33,915 bases of DNA from assembly GCA_910575625.1 (NCBI GenBank), contig CAJTFD010000024.1, forward strand, positions 1 to 33,915. Direction: 5' to 3'. The translations under genes were made by a program, and so were the position numbers. Position 1 is the stretch's first letter. Each line of letters opens with the position of its first letter. Shown here piece after piece: positions 1-7,959 of this stretch. Origin of the DNA: Clostridia bacterium (GTDB taxonomy: Bacteria; Bacillota; Clostridia; Lachnospirales; Lachnospiraceae). The notes beneath the pieces are model-generated. The model searched no databases, was not told the DNA's origin, and saw only the letters and a list, made by a program, of their open reading frames with translations.

Positions 1-14
1 TTTGGACTTCTCAT
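1..14 (-). CDS. Start of the intron-encoded reverse transcriptase/maturase (only four codons in window)
   Basis: An ATG at 14 reads M-R-S-P and then leaves the window. A GGAAAGGTG ribosome-site-like stretch lies about 11 nt upstream. It sits about 610 nt into the group II intron, where domain IV intron-encoded proteins usually start. Many Clostridia intron proteins begin in a similar way (M-R-x-P). The identity rests on position and these few residues. Confidence 0.4.
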
Positions 15-621
15 GATGTCTCACACACCTTTCCTAAATTATTTCAGTCGTATAGCTGTCTCCCTTCGCCATGTGAACGGTATTACCGCCTCGGACTACT
101 ATGGAGGCTCCGTAGCCATGCAGGATATTCAGACACTGTATGCCATAGCTTAAAATGGTAAGCGTTCCTGTTTAGGCTATCCTCGTTTAGGCTTGTCTGT
201 ACGAGCGTGTCATGTTGTCGGCTATGACGTTCGCCGTTTTCCGCTTATTGCGGCTGGTCAGTGCGGAATGTGATGTGTAGACGCAGTTCGCAAACTCTGC
301 GTACACCCTGCACTGCCTGACGTATAATAGCTATCTTCCGTCAGTGCTGACGATAAAGCCCCTCTGGCTGTCATTTAAGCAGTGTAGCTGTTTAACCTCA
401 TACATGACATTTCATCTTGATGCCCGTTCACAGCCTGATAACTGGCTGAATAGCACCGTTGCCGACATGCTATACTCCCCGTCGGGTTTCCCTTTCGGAT
501 AAGTCGGTTGATGATAGGAATTAGGCTTCAAATGAAGCCCTCACATTGAACCTACTATCTTGCTAAAGATAGATTACAAACAAGCCCGCGCGGAACAAAT
601 GGGTTCCGCTTACGAGCGCAC
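1..621 (-). mobile_element. Group II intron, 5' part (domain I region), interrupting tcpA
   Basis: On the minus strand the coupling-protein reading frame stops matching its family right after the Walker B motif. The next bases are GTGCGCTCG, fitting the group II 5' consensus GUGYG. The following 600 nt have no long reading frame but are rich in hairpins, e.g. GCGGAAC..GTTCCGC, TATCTT..AAGATA, GGCTTC..GAAGCC, and a stem around 275-306. This is what the ribozyme domain I to early domain IV of a bacterial intron looks like. A start codon with an upstream purine-rich site lies at 14, where the intron-encoded reverse transcriptase should begin. The intron runs off the left edge, so its domains V and VI and 3' end are not seen. 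Class is not determined. Confidence 0.85.
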
Positions 622-1833
622 CGCAAATTCGTCCATGATAAACTGGCAGTGGACAGGCAGGCTCCCGCCGTACTTATGGTCGGCAAGATAAAATAATTGT
701 TGGAATAACTGCGTGTATAATAGTGACACCAGAAAATTAAGACTGGTGTCGTTGTCTGGTATCAGTGCGAACAATGCAACTTTCTTCTCCCCCAAAGACG
801 GCAAATCAAGCTCGTCCGTAGCGGTCAGAGATGCAAGGCTTTCCAGATTGAACTTCTCAAGCCGTGCGGCAAGGGTTATCTGGATGCTCTTTAACGTCTT
901 GGCTGAACCAGAATGGTAATCTCTGTAATACTTTAATGCGATATGCTCTGGGTTTACCATCTCCAGACGGTCAAACAGTTCATCAAGCGGGCTTACATAG
1001 CTGTCGTCGTCCTCCCTTACCTCGCCCGCCCTTAAAAGCTCCATCACCATCGGGAAATTCTGTTCCTCTGGCGGGGCTTCGTATTTCAGATAAAACACAA
1101 GGGACAGGAGCAGCATACTCGCCGCCGTGTCCCAGAATGGGTCTTGCGACTGGCTTCCTTTCGGCGTGGTCGCCTTAAATAAATTCGTCACAAGCCGCTG
1201 CACATCATTATCATTTCTTAAATATACAAACGGATTGTAACAGTGGCTCTTGTGCATATTGATAAGGTCGAGGACACGCACCTCATAGCCTTTCTTCTCT
1301 AATAACCCTCCCGTGTCACGGACAATCTCGCCTTTTGGGTCTAAGATTACCATTGAAGTGTTGCACTGCATGACATTGGGTTTGCAAAAAAATCTGGTCT
1401 TTCCTGCACCAGAGCCGCCCACCACAAGGATATTTAAGTTCCTCCTGTGCTTCTTCCCGTCAAGCCCGATGCGGACGCTCTGGGTCAGCAGCTTGTTTTC
1501 TGATGCGTTCTTATCTCGGTACTTTTTATTGAGAGTGCCTGCGTTGCCCCATTTTGCAGAGCCGTGTTCCTCCCCCTTGCGGTAGTTCCTGCGTGTGGAG
1601 AAATAAACGCCGATTCCCATGCCGTAGGCAAGCAGAAAAATAAGGACAGTCCTTACGCTGTCCCCACATACCGTTATGGAAAACGGGTTCTCGATTGCCA
1701 CGGATAGATTCTGTATTATCTCCACGATGCCGCCGCTGACATAAGGAGCTGTCAGCAAGGCGATCCACACGACAGGGATGATGCCAAACAGGGAGAGGAT
1801 TAGGCTCACTTTGTAATCGTCACCGTTCTTCAT
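622..1833 (-). CDS. tcpA: TcpA/VirD4-type conjugation coupling protein, 5' exon (split by group II intron)
   Basis: Membrane-bound ATPase that docks the relaxase-DNA complex to the type IV secretion channel. Two N-terminal membrane segments (about residues 9-31 and 59-80) precede a P-loop GGSGAGKT at 139-146. The Walker B-like motif FIMDEFA ends at residue 404. Family members are about 600 aa and continue with N-V/L after DEFA. Here the frame runs into intron sequence and stops at 610 after three foreign residues. The missing third should lie beyond the intron, left of the window. The start ATG overlaps the stop of the preceding small gene by 14 nt, suggesting translational coupling, with no strong ribosome site of its own. 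Unless the intron splices, the product lacks the C-terminal half of the ATPase. Confidence 0.9.
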
Positions 1834-2017
1834 GGCACTTGCACGGGGCGACCTTTACTTTCTTGGTCGGGGCGTATGCCACCCTGCTTATCAGCTCGTC
1901 AACAGGCTCGGTGGGGCGTTCCTCCTGTATCTGCTGCGTCCGCAGGGTATTGAGGGCATTAAGGACAATATTTTTATCATATTTATCCAACGCCAGATGG
2001 TATCGTTCTTCTTTCAT
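1820..2017 (-). CDS. Small conserved ICE protein upstream of the coupling protein
   Basis: A 65-aa soluble, charged protein of unknown function. I chose ATG 2017 rather than the ATG three codons upstream because GGAGGTG sits 6 nt before it. It lies between the ArdC-like gene and tcpA, and its 3' end overlaps the tcpA start by 14 nt. This arrangement is common in Tn1549-like elements and suggests a transfer-related role. No transmembrane segment or known domain is recognised. The C-terminal K-V-A-P-C-K-C-H run is unusual for the rest of the protein and may simply reflect the overlap with the tcpA start. Confidence 0.7.
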   Translation of the reverse strand: MKEERYHLALDKYDKNIVLNALNTLRTQQIQEERPTEPVDELISRVAYAPTKKVKVAPCKCHEER

Positions 2018-2032
2018 GGGCTGCACCTCCGA

Positions 2033-2896
2033 TTAGCGTTCCTGCTCTTTGGATTTGGGTGGCTTGTTCTTCTCAAGGCTCTTATACATATCCGACTGGA
2101 TTTCTCCGAGGACGTCACGCATCGAGCCAAGCTCGCCCTTGAACGCCTGCGTTTCCATGCCCTCAAATTCTTTCGGGAGCTTGTCAAAATGAAATCCCTT
2201 TGTGTCCACGCCGTAACGGGAGCTTACCATATAGGCGACGCAGAATGATTTGAAATCGGAATCATCACGGCTCTCCTTATGCTTACAGTCAAAGACCGCC
2301 GCCGACACTTCCTTTGCCATGCTGACAAAAAGCTGTTCCTCGGAAAGCCCCGTCTTGATGAAAATGGTCTGCTGTGAGCTGTCATAGAACGCAGGCAGCT
2401 CAAGGTCATCGACTGGCACAAAGGAAACGGGGCTTGCGTCAATCATCGCCGACACAAGCTCCCGCATGGTTTTCTGCTCCTGCGGCTGCTGCCTGTCCTT
2501 TGCCGAAGTCTGGGAAACGTCATAAACTATCTTAGCGTTGTAGCCGACCGCCTTTGAGCCGTCGTCACGCTGGTACTCTTTCCCCGGCTCAAGGATAGTG
2601 ACTTTCTGTGCGTCCTTATCTACATAGACACGGCTCTGTTTCCAACTGCCATAATCTTTTAACTGTGTCGCTTCGGGCATCTGTGCCGACACCAGAATTG
2701 CATTATTGACGGAGTAGCGGTCAAAATGCCCCTGCACGTCAAGATATTGCTGAAACGCACCTCCGTCCGCCATCATCTCTTGGCAGGTCGTGTCAATCAG
2801 CTCATAGGCTTCTTTCCGCTGCTCCTGCTTTTGGGCAGCCCATTCCTCTTTGTTAAAGGCTCTGCTGCCGCCGCTGAATACATCATAGATACTCAT
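2033..2896 (-). CDS. ArdC-like/LtrC-type ICE accessory protein
   Basis: 287 aa. Residues about 25-100 contain a pattern typical of the ArdC N-terminal single-stranded-DNA-binding domain: a short helix followed by F-x-x-YL, YS-x-NA-x-L and a Q-x-P-x-AT-x-x-x-x-Y-x-x-W block. A central region (about 140-210) resembles the remains of the ArdC metalloprotease-like part, but no clear HExxH motif is present. The C-terminus is lysine/glutamate rich. ArdC-like proteins protect incoming single-stranded DNA or act in establishment; that role is inferred here. It has a good AAAGGAGCGAG ribosome site and follows PcfB with a 2-nt gap, inside the mobilization operon. Confidence 0.7.
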   Translation of the reverse strand: MSIYDVFSGGSRAFNKEEWAAQKQEQRKEAYELIDTTCQEMMADGGAFQQYLDVQGHFDRYSVNNAILVSAQMPEATQLKDYGSWKQSRVYVDKDAQKVTILEPGKEYQRDDGSKAVGYNAKIVYDVSQTSAKDRQQPQEQKTMRELVSAMIDASPVSFVPVDDLELPAFYDSSQQTIFIKTGLSEEQLFVSMAKEVSAAVFDCKHKESRDDSDFKSFCVAYMVSSRYGVDTKGFHFDKLPKEFEGMETQAFKGELGSMRDVLGEIQSDMYKSLEKNKPPKSKEQER

Positions 2897-2898
2897 AG

Positions 2899-3759
2899 TT
2901 ATCTCGCTCCTTTCGATTTTGGTTTCCGTTTCCGCTTCTGGGGCTGTTTATGCTCCGTCTTTCCTGCGGGCGGCTTCTTCGCCCTGTCGGAAGATTTTTC
3001 TTTTGCAGGGGAAACATCCGCTTCCTGCTCCTTGCGGCTCTCCTTTATCTTCCGCAGTTCTTCCCTGACTGACGGCTTTTCCGCCTTAGTCATAGTAGCC
3101 CCCTCTGCGGACTTCCTTTGCTGCTTTAAGGTAGGCTCGGACAGAGGGGATTTTTCTGTCTTTGCCAATGAGGGGTTTGGGGCATTTTCCTCTTTCTGTA
3201 CTGGCTTGCCCATCAAAGCATCCATGAGCCTGTCTTTCTCCGCCTTTTCCTCCACGCCGATGTCTGGCTCTGGCTGTCCGTTCTCTGCCCCTGCATCTTT
3301 TTCTCCTGCTGTCTTGGCATTTTTCGTCTTGCCCTTTGCTCCTTTCGATTTCTCCGCTTCGTTCACGATAGAAGCGGTATCTACAGAAGCAAGATTGAAA
3401 CGCTCCACGATGCGGCTGATTTTCGATGCGTCCTCCGCACGGGCTATTACATCCACCTCCGCATTGGGGTCTTTATTTCCCCTGTCCGCCAAAACGCAGT
3501 AGAGTACGCCGTATTTCTTCGCTTCCTGCGTAAACTTCTTTAAGTCGCCGCTTTTTACGGTAAAGACTTTCAGCTCTTTCCCAGAGCGGAGCATATTTGT
3601 GAGCCTTGCCTTTCCTTTGGTTTTCTGTTCCTCTTTCAGAATGGAGTAAAGCAGGATGGCGATATTCTTCGCACCCGCCCCCGTGATTTTGGCTGCGACC
3701 TCAAATCCCTCCAAGCTCATCCTTACGATTTGCTCTGCCGCTTCGCCGCCTGTGTTCAT
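2899..3759 (-). CDS. pcfB: PcfB family (DUF3801) conjugation protein
   Basis: 286 aa. The N-terminal about 125 residues match the PcfB/DUF3801 family: helix with IVRMSLEGFEV, then ITGAGAKNIAILLYSIL, then a VFTVKSGDLKKF block and a Y-x-VL segment. The C-terminal half is a disordered Lys/Glu/Pro-rich tail. In enterococcal pCF10, PcfB works with the coupling protein and relaxosome; the same is expected here. The start overlaps the relaxase 3' end by 59 nt and has AAAGGAG upstream. The order MobC-relaxase-PcfB-ArdC-TcpA fits a single transfer operon. Confidence 0.88.
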   Translation of the reverse strand: MNTGGEAAEQIVRMSLEGFEVAAKITGAGAKNIAILLYSILKEEQKTKGKARLTNMLRSGKELKVFTVKSGDLKKFTQEAKKYGVLYCVLADRGNKDPNAEVDVIARAEDASKISRIVERFNLASVDTASIVNEAEKSKGAKGKTKNAKTAGEKDAGAENGQPEPDIGVEEKAEKDRLMDALMGKPVQKEENAPNPSLAKTEKSPLSEPTLKQQRKSAEGATMTKAEKPSVREELRKIKESRKEQEADVSPAKEKSSDRAKKPPAGKTEHKQPQKRKRKPKSKGAR

Positions 3760-5113
3760 GCATCATCAGCTCCTTTCTTTGCTGTTCTTTTTCGTCTGCC
3801 CATATGACAGTTAATTTTTCCTTGAGGGCATCGCTTCGGGCTTCGATTCCCCCGCACAATCTGACCTCCTTTCGCAAGGTTTTCATCCGCTCCGTGATTT
3901 CCGACAGCCGAGCCTTGACCGCTTCTTTTTCTTCCCCGACTGATTTTCGGGATTGGGAGTAAAGCCCCTTACGCTCTTCGGTCAGCTCCTGCATCTCGGA
4001 TTCCAGAGAGCCTTTATAGGACAAAAGCTGCTCCGCCGTGTCTATGTGGTTGCGGCAAAGCAGCCTTGTTTCGTCTGTGATGGCGTCCATCTTCATCAAG
4101 TCGTCTTTCAGAAGATAGTGAAGCCTTGCATAGTTCTGTTGTTTCTTCTTTGGCAAAATGCCGAGCCTGTAACAGTAATGGAGATACAGCCCACGCAAGC
4201 CGCCGATTTTCTTTGCGTCTTTCAGAGAGCCACGGACACGGTACACTCTGACCTGCGGCTGCTCTTTGGAAAAGCTCTGGAATTTGACTGCATAGGAATT
4301 TTCCCGTATGCGTTCCGTTATCCTCTCGTTGGTGTAATCCTCGCCGAGCTTATAGAGCCGCTTCGGTCTTTGCCACCCTTTCCCGATAATCGTCCAGTAT
4401 TTGCGGTTGGGGTCAAAATTGATGCGGTATCCCATTTCCGACAACTGGCGGTCAAAATCTTTCAGCGTGAACGATTTGCTGATGGCTTCGTCCACCGCCT
4501 GCCGTGCCACGGTATCCCTTGTGGGCAGACCATTCTTCTCAGCTTGGTATAAAGCATAAGGTTTCTTCCTGCCGCTTGGGTGTTCGATGACCGACAAGGA
4601 ATACTCACGGCACAATTCATCTGAACGCTTACGGAGCAAACGCAGGTTTTTCTTATTGTCGTGATAATGCTTGCCGTCAATATAAGAAATGGAATTGACG
4701 ACAAAGTGGTTATGCAGGCACTCCGTATTCAGATGTGTCGCCACAATTACTTGGAATCTGCCGCCCCACATCTTCTCCGCCAGCTTTACGCCTACCTCAT
4801 GTGCCTGCTCTGGCGTGACCTCGCCCGCCTTAAAGCTCTGGAAGCCGTGGTAGCAGACTATTTCGCTCTGGTCGTTCCATTGTGCTTTGGCTATCATCAT
4901 CTCGTCCCTTGCCGTAGACGGGTCGCAGTTTACGCCCGTGACAAAAAACTGCTGCTCGGTCTTGTCGCCGTTGGTGGCATACTTCATCACATCGACCATC
5001 GCCTGCAAGTCCGCATCCGTGTATTTTGGGTTGGCAGTCTTTTCTGGATTCTCGGCATAGTCGATGGGGTGGTCGAGCCTGCCCTTTACGTCCCAGATTT
5101 CGCAGACCGCCAT
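3701..5113 (-). CDS. Relaxase/mobilization nuclease (MOBP-type) of the ICE
   Basis: 470 aa. It nicks the ICE oriT and pilots the strand. The start ATG at 5113 overlaps the mobC stop as ATGA, so the further-upstream start is rejected. A histidine cluster at H127, H134 and H136 (ATHLNTECLHNHFVVNS) is the metal-binding motif III. H89 lies in CYHGFQSF, motif II-like. The N-terminal WDVKGRLDHPIDYAENPEK stretch is typical of Tn1549-like relaxases. The C-terminal third is strongly helical with likely coiled coil (about 380-450). It overlaps pcfB by 59 nt. A second, unrelated relaxase (MobV) belongs to the nested transposon at 14816. Confidence 0.92.
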   Translation of the reverse strand: MAVCEIWDVKGRLDHPIDYAENPEKTANPKYTDADLQAMVDVMKYATNGDKTEQQFFVTGVNCDPSTARDEMMIAKAQWNDQSEIVCYHGFQSFKAGEVTPEQAHEVGVKLAEKMWGGRFQVIVATHLNTECLHNHFVVNSISYIDGKHYHDNKKNLRLLRKRSDELCREYSLSVIEHPSGRKKPYALYQAEKNGLPTRDTVARQAVDEAISKSFTLKDFDRQLSEMGYRINFDPNRKYWTIIGKGWQRPKRLYKLGEDYTNERITERIRENSYAVKFQSFSKEQPQVRVYRVRGSLKDAKKIGGLRGLYLHYCYRLGILPKKKQQNYARLHYLLKDDLMKMDAITDETRLLCRNHIDTAEQLLSYKGSLESEMQELTEERKGLYSQSRKSVGEEKEAVKARLSEITERMKTLRKEVRLCGGIEARSDALKEKLTVIWADEKEQQRKELMMHEHRRRSGRANRKDELGGI

Positions 5114-5445
5114 CAGCCAGACTTTTTCCTCGGAACAAGGTAGCTCCTGCTCACATCCAGACGGAAGTCCCGCCACCGCTTCGCTTCGTCATAGAGCATC
5201 GGCGTGTCCACAAAGTTTAAGGCGTTCGCCTTTGCCGCAAGCTGGTTGATGCGGTTGCCGATTGCCGACAGCTCCCGCATGATTTTATAAAACTCTGGGT
5301 CTGGCTTCTCGCATAAGCGGTAGCCCATGACCATCGACTGGAGCAGGGCTTGTCTGGAATGCCCTGACCTCTCCGCAAGGGAACAGAGGTATTCAGCTTC
5401 TTCCTCGGTCAGTCGGAACAGTATCTGCACGTTTCGTTTCCGCAT
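5113..5445 (-). CDS. mobC: MobC-like relaxosome accessory protein
   Basis: 110 aa, DNA-binding accessory that positions the relaxase at oriT. The N-terminus RKRNVQILFRLTEEE looks like a ribbon-helix-helix strand. The central LSAIGNRINQLAAKAN block is the MobC family signature. Two ATGs lie two codons apart. The purine run AAAGGGGG abuts the first, so the second (5445) has correct spacing and is chosen. The gene overlaps the preceding DUF3789 gene by 53 nt and is coupled to the relaxase through ATGA. Confidence 0.85.
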   Translation of the reverse strand: MRKRNVQILFRLTEEEAEYLCSLAERSGHSRQALLQSMVMGYRLCEKPDPEFYKIMRELSAIGNRINQLAAKANALNFVDTPMLYDEAKRWRDFRLDVSRSYLVPRKKSG

Positions 5446-5557
5446 CTGCATCCCCCTTTCCCTCGGTCAGCCTGTGAATCTGCAACACACACATAGCCGC
5501 TACGCCGAACATCCCGCCGAGCGTTGTGCCGAGGATAAAATATATAAAATCACTCAT
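5393..5557 (-). CDS. DUF3789-like small membrane protein
   Basis: 54 aa. It starts MSDFIYFILGTTLGGMFGVA with one hydrophobic helix (about residues 4-26), followed by a charged cytoplasmic tail. I recognise this as the DUF3789 type found near mobC in many Clostridia ICEs; no function is known. ATG 5557 is preferred over an upstream in-frame start because AAAGGAG lies about 11 nt before it. Its last 53 nt are read in a second frame as the start of mobC, so both products share DNA. Confidence 0.75.
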   Translation of the reverse strand: MSDFIYFILGTTLGGMFGVAAMCVLQIHRLTEGKGDADAETKRADTVPTDRGRS

Positions 5558-5607
5558 CCTTAAAAAACTCCTTTCTTTCTGCCTGCCGTCCTCTGGCGGC
5601 GGTCTTT

Positions 5608-5640
5608 TCCACGGGGTATTAGGGGCGTCCCCTAACAAGC
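5608..5640. other. Candidate oriT hairpin of the ICE (MOBP-type)
   Basis: A perfect 7-bp inverted repeat TTAGGGG-CGT-CCCCTAA (5619-5635) sits next to a second GGGG run (5613-5616). It lies in the short non-coding stretch upstream of DUF3789, mobC and the relaxase, where MOBP-type origins of transfer usually lie. The assignment is inferred from position and symmetry; no nick site can be named. A second small inverted repeat CCATC-GGCA-GATGG follows at 5652-5665. Confidence 0.45.
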
Positions 5641-5698
5641 GAATTTTGTTTCCATCGGCAGATGGATAACCAAATTCAGTGCTTGGTAAGACGTGTCT

Positions 5699-5989
5699 TT
5701 AATCTTCGCCCTCATACATACATTCTCCGCACACGGGGCAGAAGTACGGACAGTCGGAACAATCTTCATTCTCAAATCCCCCGCCCTCGGTTTCCATTTC
5801 TTCATCTCCGTCCTCATTTTCATCCTTAATATCCGCTTCCCCGCAGACAAAATCCCCATCGGAAAACCTAACAAGGTCGGTATCAAACAGGATAATCTTT
5901 AACTTTTCCGCTGCCTGTTCGGGGCTGTCTGCATAGACGGAAACGGTCTTTTCAAAGTGACCTGTGAGCGTTACTTCATACTGTTTCAA
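5699..5989 (-). CDS. DpnD/PcfM family protein
   Basis: 96 aa with the proposed TTG start at 5989, giving an N-terminus M-K-Q-Y-E-V-T-L-T that fits the family and AGAGAGG 9 nt upstream. A longer form from TTG 6043 (114 aa) is possible but has no ribosome site. The first about 55 residues match DpnD/PcfM (beta strand, then a D-S-P-E-Q-A-A-E-K-L helix). The acidic tail ends in a tight cysteine cluster (C-x-x-C-x-x-x-C-x-x-C-x-x-C) that could bind a metal. Function is unknown; relatives are common in ICEs between the primase-like and mobilization genes. Confidence 0.72.
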   Translation of the reverse strand: MKQYEVTLTGHFEKTVSVYADSPEQAAEKLKIILFDTDLVRFSDGDFVCGEADIKDENEDGDEEMETEGGGFENEDCSDCPYFCPVCGECMYEGED

Positions 5990-6064
5990 TGGCAAATCCC
6001 TCTCTTTCTTTGTCAATTCTTCTTTACTTTCTGGCTCTTTCAATCAGAAAAAATCATCCAACAA

Positions 6065-7054
6065 TCAACGGGCATCCCCCCTTTCACGGCTCTGTTTCTG
6101 CCTTGCAATCCCCAGATATGACATTAAAAAATCGTTGAAGTCCTTGCCGACTGGCGGCGGTTCATCAACGATTTTATAATCTTTCTTCAATAATTCTGTT
6201 AGGGCAGCGGTACATAACCGACCTGCCCTGTCCTTATCCAGATGCAGAAATATAGTTTTAATTTGTGGGTTTGCTTTCAAAAAAGTCGTGAGGGCAACGG
6301 GGATTTTGCTGTCCTTTATCTCTTTCTTTGGCTGATACACGCCCGACAGGGAGAGAAGATTCTCTGCCTTATAATCCTTTCCCTCACATTTTAAATAGGT
6401 GGCATAGGATAATAAATCAATGGCGGCTTCAAATAAATGCACCGAAGCACACGGTTCTCTCGCCAGAAGCCGAAACGAATACCGCTTGTCGCTGCCCGAT
6501 GCATCACGCTTAAAGCTGCTGATTGTGCCACGGCAGGCGGCGTATTTGGGCGTTCCGCTTTCATCCTTGCCGATAAAAACGGCGTTGTGGTAGTCGGCAC
6601 TCTCGAAAATAATCCCCTCGGCGATGCACTCCTGGATAAGCTGATAATCAATGCCACGCCCGAAAAGATACTTCGCCACCCTGTCGCAATTTTTGTTTTT
6701 CGGCGGCAGGAGCAGCACCTTTGGCTCGTCTTTTTTCACGGCAGGGGGCGGCGGCTTCCAGTCCGCCATCGTCTGCCCCGTGAGGATTTCCACGGCTTCT
6801 ACAAAGCCGTATTCCTTAACTTTCATCAGATAATCAAGGGCGGAATATCCGCCGAAGCCCCTCGACCACCAGTACCATTTGCCGTTGGAAATCTTTAGGC
6901 TGTCATGCTCTGCGGTACAGTACACGTTCGTTGTGCCTTTGACTTTGACAAGATTGGTCGGCTCATAGGCTCTGAGATAGGAAAGCAGGTCTATCTGCCT
7001 TGCCCGTTCAAGCACGTCTGAGTCAATCTGCATATAGGGTTTAGATGCTCTCAT
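6065..7054 (-). CDS. DUF3991/Toprim domain protein (primase-like)
   Basis: 329 aa. The N-terminus carries a degenerate CHC2-type zinc finger fold (C-T-A-E-H near residue 47, then WYWWSRGFGGYSALDYL). The DUF3991 region follows at about 120-190. A Toprim-like domain with FEAAIDLLSY (about 205-215) and IFLHLDKDRAGR (about 270) provides the acidic metal ligands. Such proteins probably prime or process the transferred single strand. GGAGGTG lies 13 nt before the ATG, a long spacing. It is the last ICE core gene before the AT-rich cargo when reading right to left past the cargo, so the cargo interrupts the usual helicase-to-primase order. Confidence 0.85.
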   Translation of the reverse strand: MRASKPYMQIDSDVLERARQIDLLSYLRAYEPTNLVKVKGTTNVYCTAEHDSLKISNGKWYWWSRGFGGYSALDYLMKVKEYGFVEAVEILTGQTMADWKPPPPAVKKDEPKVLLLPPKNKNCDRVAKYLFGRGIDYQLIQECIAEGIIFESADYHNAVFIGKDESGTPKYAACRGTISSFKRDASGSDKRYSFRLLAREPCASVHLFEAAIDLLSYATYLKCEGKDYKAENLLSLSGVYQPKKEIKDSKIPVALTTFLKANPQIKTIFLHLDKDRAGRLCTAALTELLKKDYKIVDEPPPVGKDFNDFLMSYLGIARQKQSRERGDAR

Positions 7055-7173
7055 TCAAATAAAAATCACCTCCATAAATACAATTAGCCGAAAGATTTTC
7101 GTAAATGAAAACCTCTCGGCTATGTAAAATAGTATTTAATTCCAATCATGATTTACAGATAAACATAAAATAG

Positions 7174-7335
7174 TCACTTTCTATTTCGGTAAAAAGCGAT
7201 ACAAACAAGGGCAAATACCATTGGAATAATAGCATATCCCGCATTTATCTTCCCACCATTATACAAAACATATCCTGCACCAACAAAGGTTAAAATAATA
7301 AATATTATACTCAATATAAGAGCTGCTTTCTTCAT
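7174..7335 (-). CDS. Small two-helix membrane protein
   Basis: 53 aa, unrecognised. It begins M-K-K-A-A followed by a strongly hydrophobic stretch (residues 5-25, LILSIIFIILTFVGAGYVL), a short polar turn with N-G-G-K, a second hydrophobic stretch (about 32-48), and ends R-N-R-K. A weak AGGTAGGAC site precedes the ATG. It lies at the 3' end of the AT-rich island, 170 bp downstream of the C_GCAxxG_C_C gene, in non-coding AT-rich DNA (7336-7505) with no other feature seen. Codon use is AT-rich like the other cargo genes. Confidence 0.6.
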   Translation of the reverse strand: MKKAALILSIIFIILTFVGAGYVLYNGGKINAGYAIIPMVFALVCIAFYRNRK

Positions 7336-7505
7336 AATGTCCTACCTTTAGATTCTGCTTCATAAGTCTGCTTTTACTTCCAGGCTGTAAATTTTAAATT
7401 ATCCCGTCTTTTATATATCTACCATATAGAAAATTTATCTCTATTTAGCTATGTATCAAACAATGTTCAATTCTAACTATTGGGCATTAACAAATTAGTT
7501 TTTGC

Positions 7506-7925
7506 TTACTTTTCTGTGATTCCCAAAATATATTGATATGCAAATCCGATTCCATTACAAGTCAAGTTTTCACACATATGTGGCGGGTCGCTCTCTGAAA
7601 AACCCGTAGGACGTAATTCAAAACATCTTAATGAACCAAATTCTCTATCAAAGGCAGACGCAAAATTATAGCAGGCAGATACAATTTCATCTTCTGATTT
7701 TCCTATCATATGAAGATAAATTCCAATGAACATAAGCGTACCTTCAACTAAACCACATTGTGCCCTATATCCACCCGCACCATGCAATCCAACCGCAGAC
7801 CAGATTGTTTGCGGCTCAATGACAATTTCAAATAATTCGCTCAAACAGACAAGTGCTGTCCTTGCACAATTTATATCTTCTTTCCAGTACAATTCATGTA
7901 CCCGCTTTGTTATATATTCTTTCAT
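7506..7925 (-). CDS. C_GCAxxG_C_C family protein (putative redox protein)
   Basis: 139 aa from ATG 7925, which has AGAGGTG 8 nt upstream; an upstream in-frame extension overlaps the preceding gene and is rejected. The family signature is visible: C in NCARTALVCL, then GLHGAGGYRAQCGLVEG (a variant of the G-C-A-x-x-G core, with A-Q-C-G), then C in GSLRCFELRPTGF and the pair MCENLTC. The conserved cysteines and glycine loop suggest a redox or metal-linked membrane-associated function, but no member has a well-defined reaction I can name. It is the last gene of a five-gene AT-rich cluster. Confidence 0.78.
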   Translation of the reverse strand: MKEYITKRVHELYWKEDINCARTALVCLSELFEIVIEPQTIWSAVGLHGAGGYRAQCGLVEGTLMFIGIYLHMIGKSEDEIVSACYNFASAFDREFGSLRCFELRPTGFSESDPPHMCENLTCNGIGFAYQYILGITEK

Positions 7926-7959
7926 TAATATGACACCTCTATGATTTCCACATTTTATA

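Noticed and set aside
241..310. Exon-binding sites of the group II intron (a CGCAGA match to the exon end TTTGCG)
   Set aside because: The match lies in a stem and includes a wobble pair; not strong enough to assign EBS1 or EBS2 without a fold.
2726..3502. 258-codon plus-strand frame opposite pcfB and the ArdC-like gene
   Set aside because: Low-complexity Phe/Ser-rich product typical of reading a Lys/Glu-rich gene backwards; pcfB fits family and has a ribosome site.
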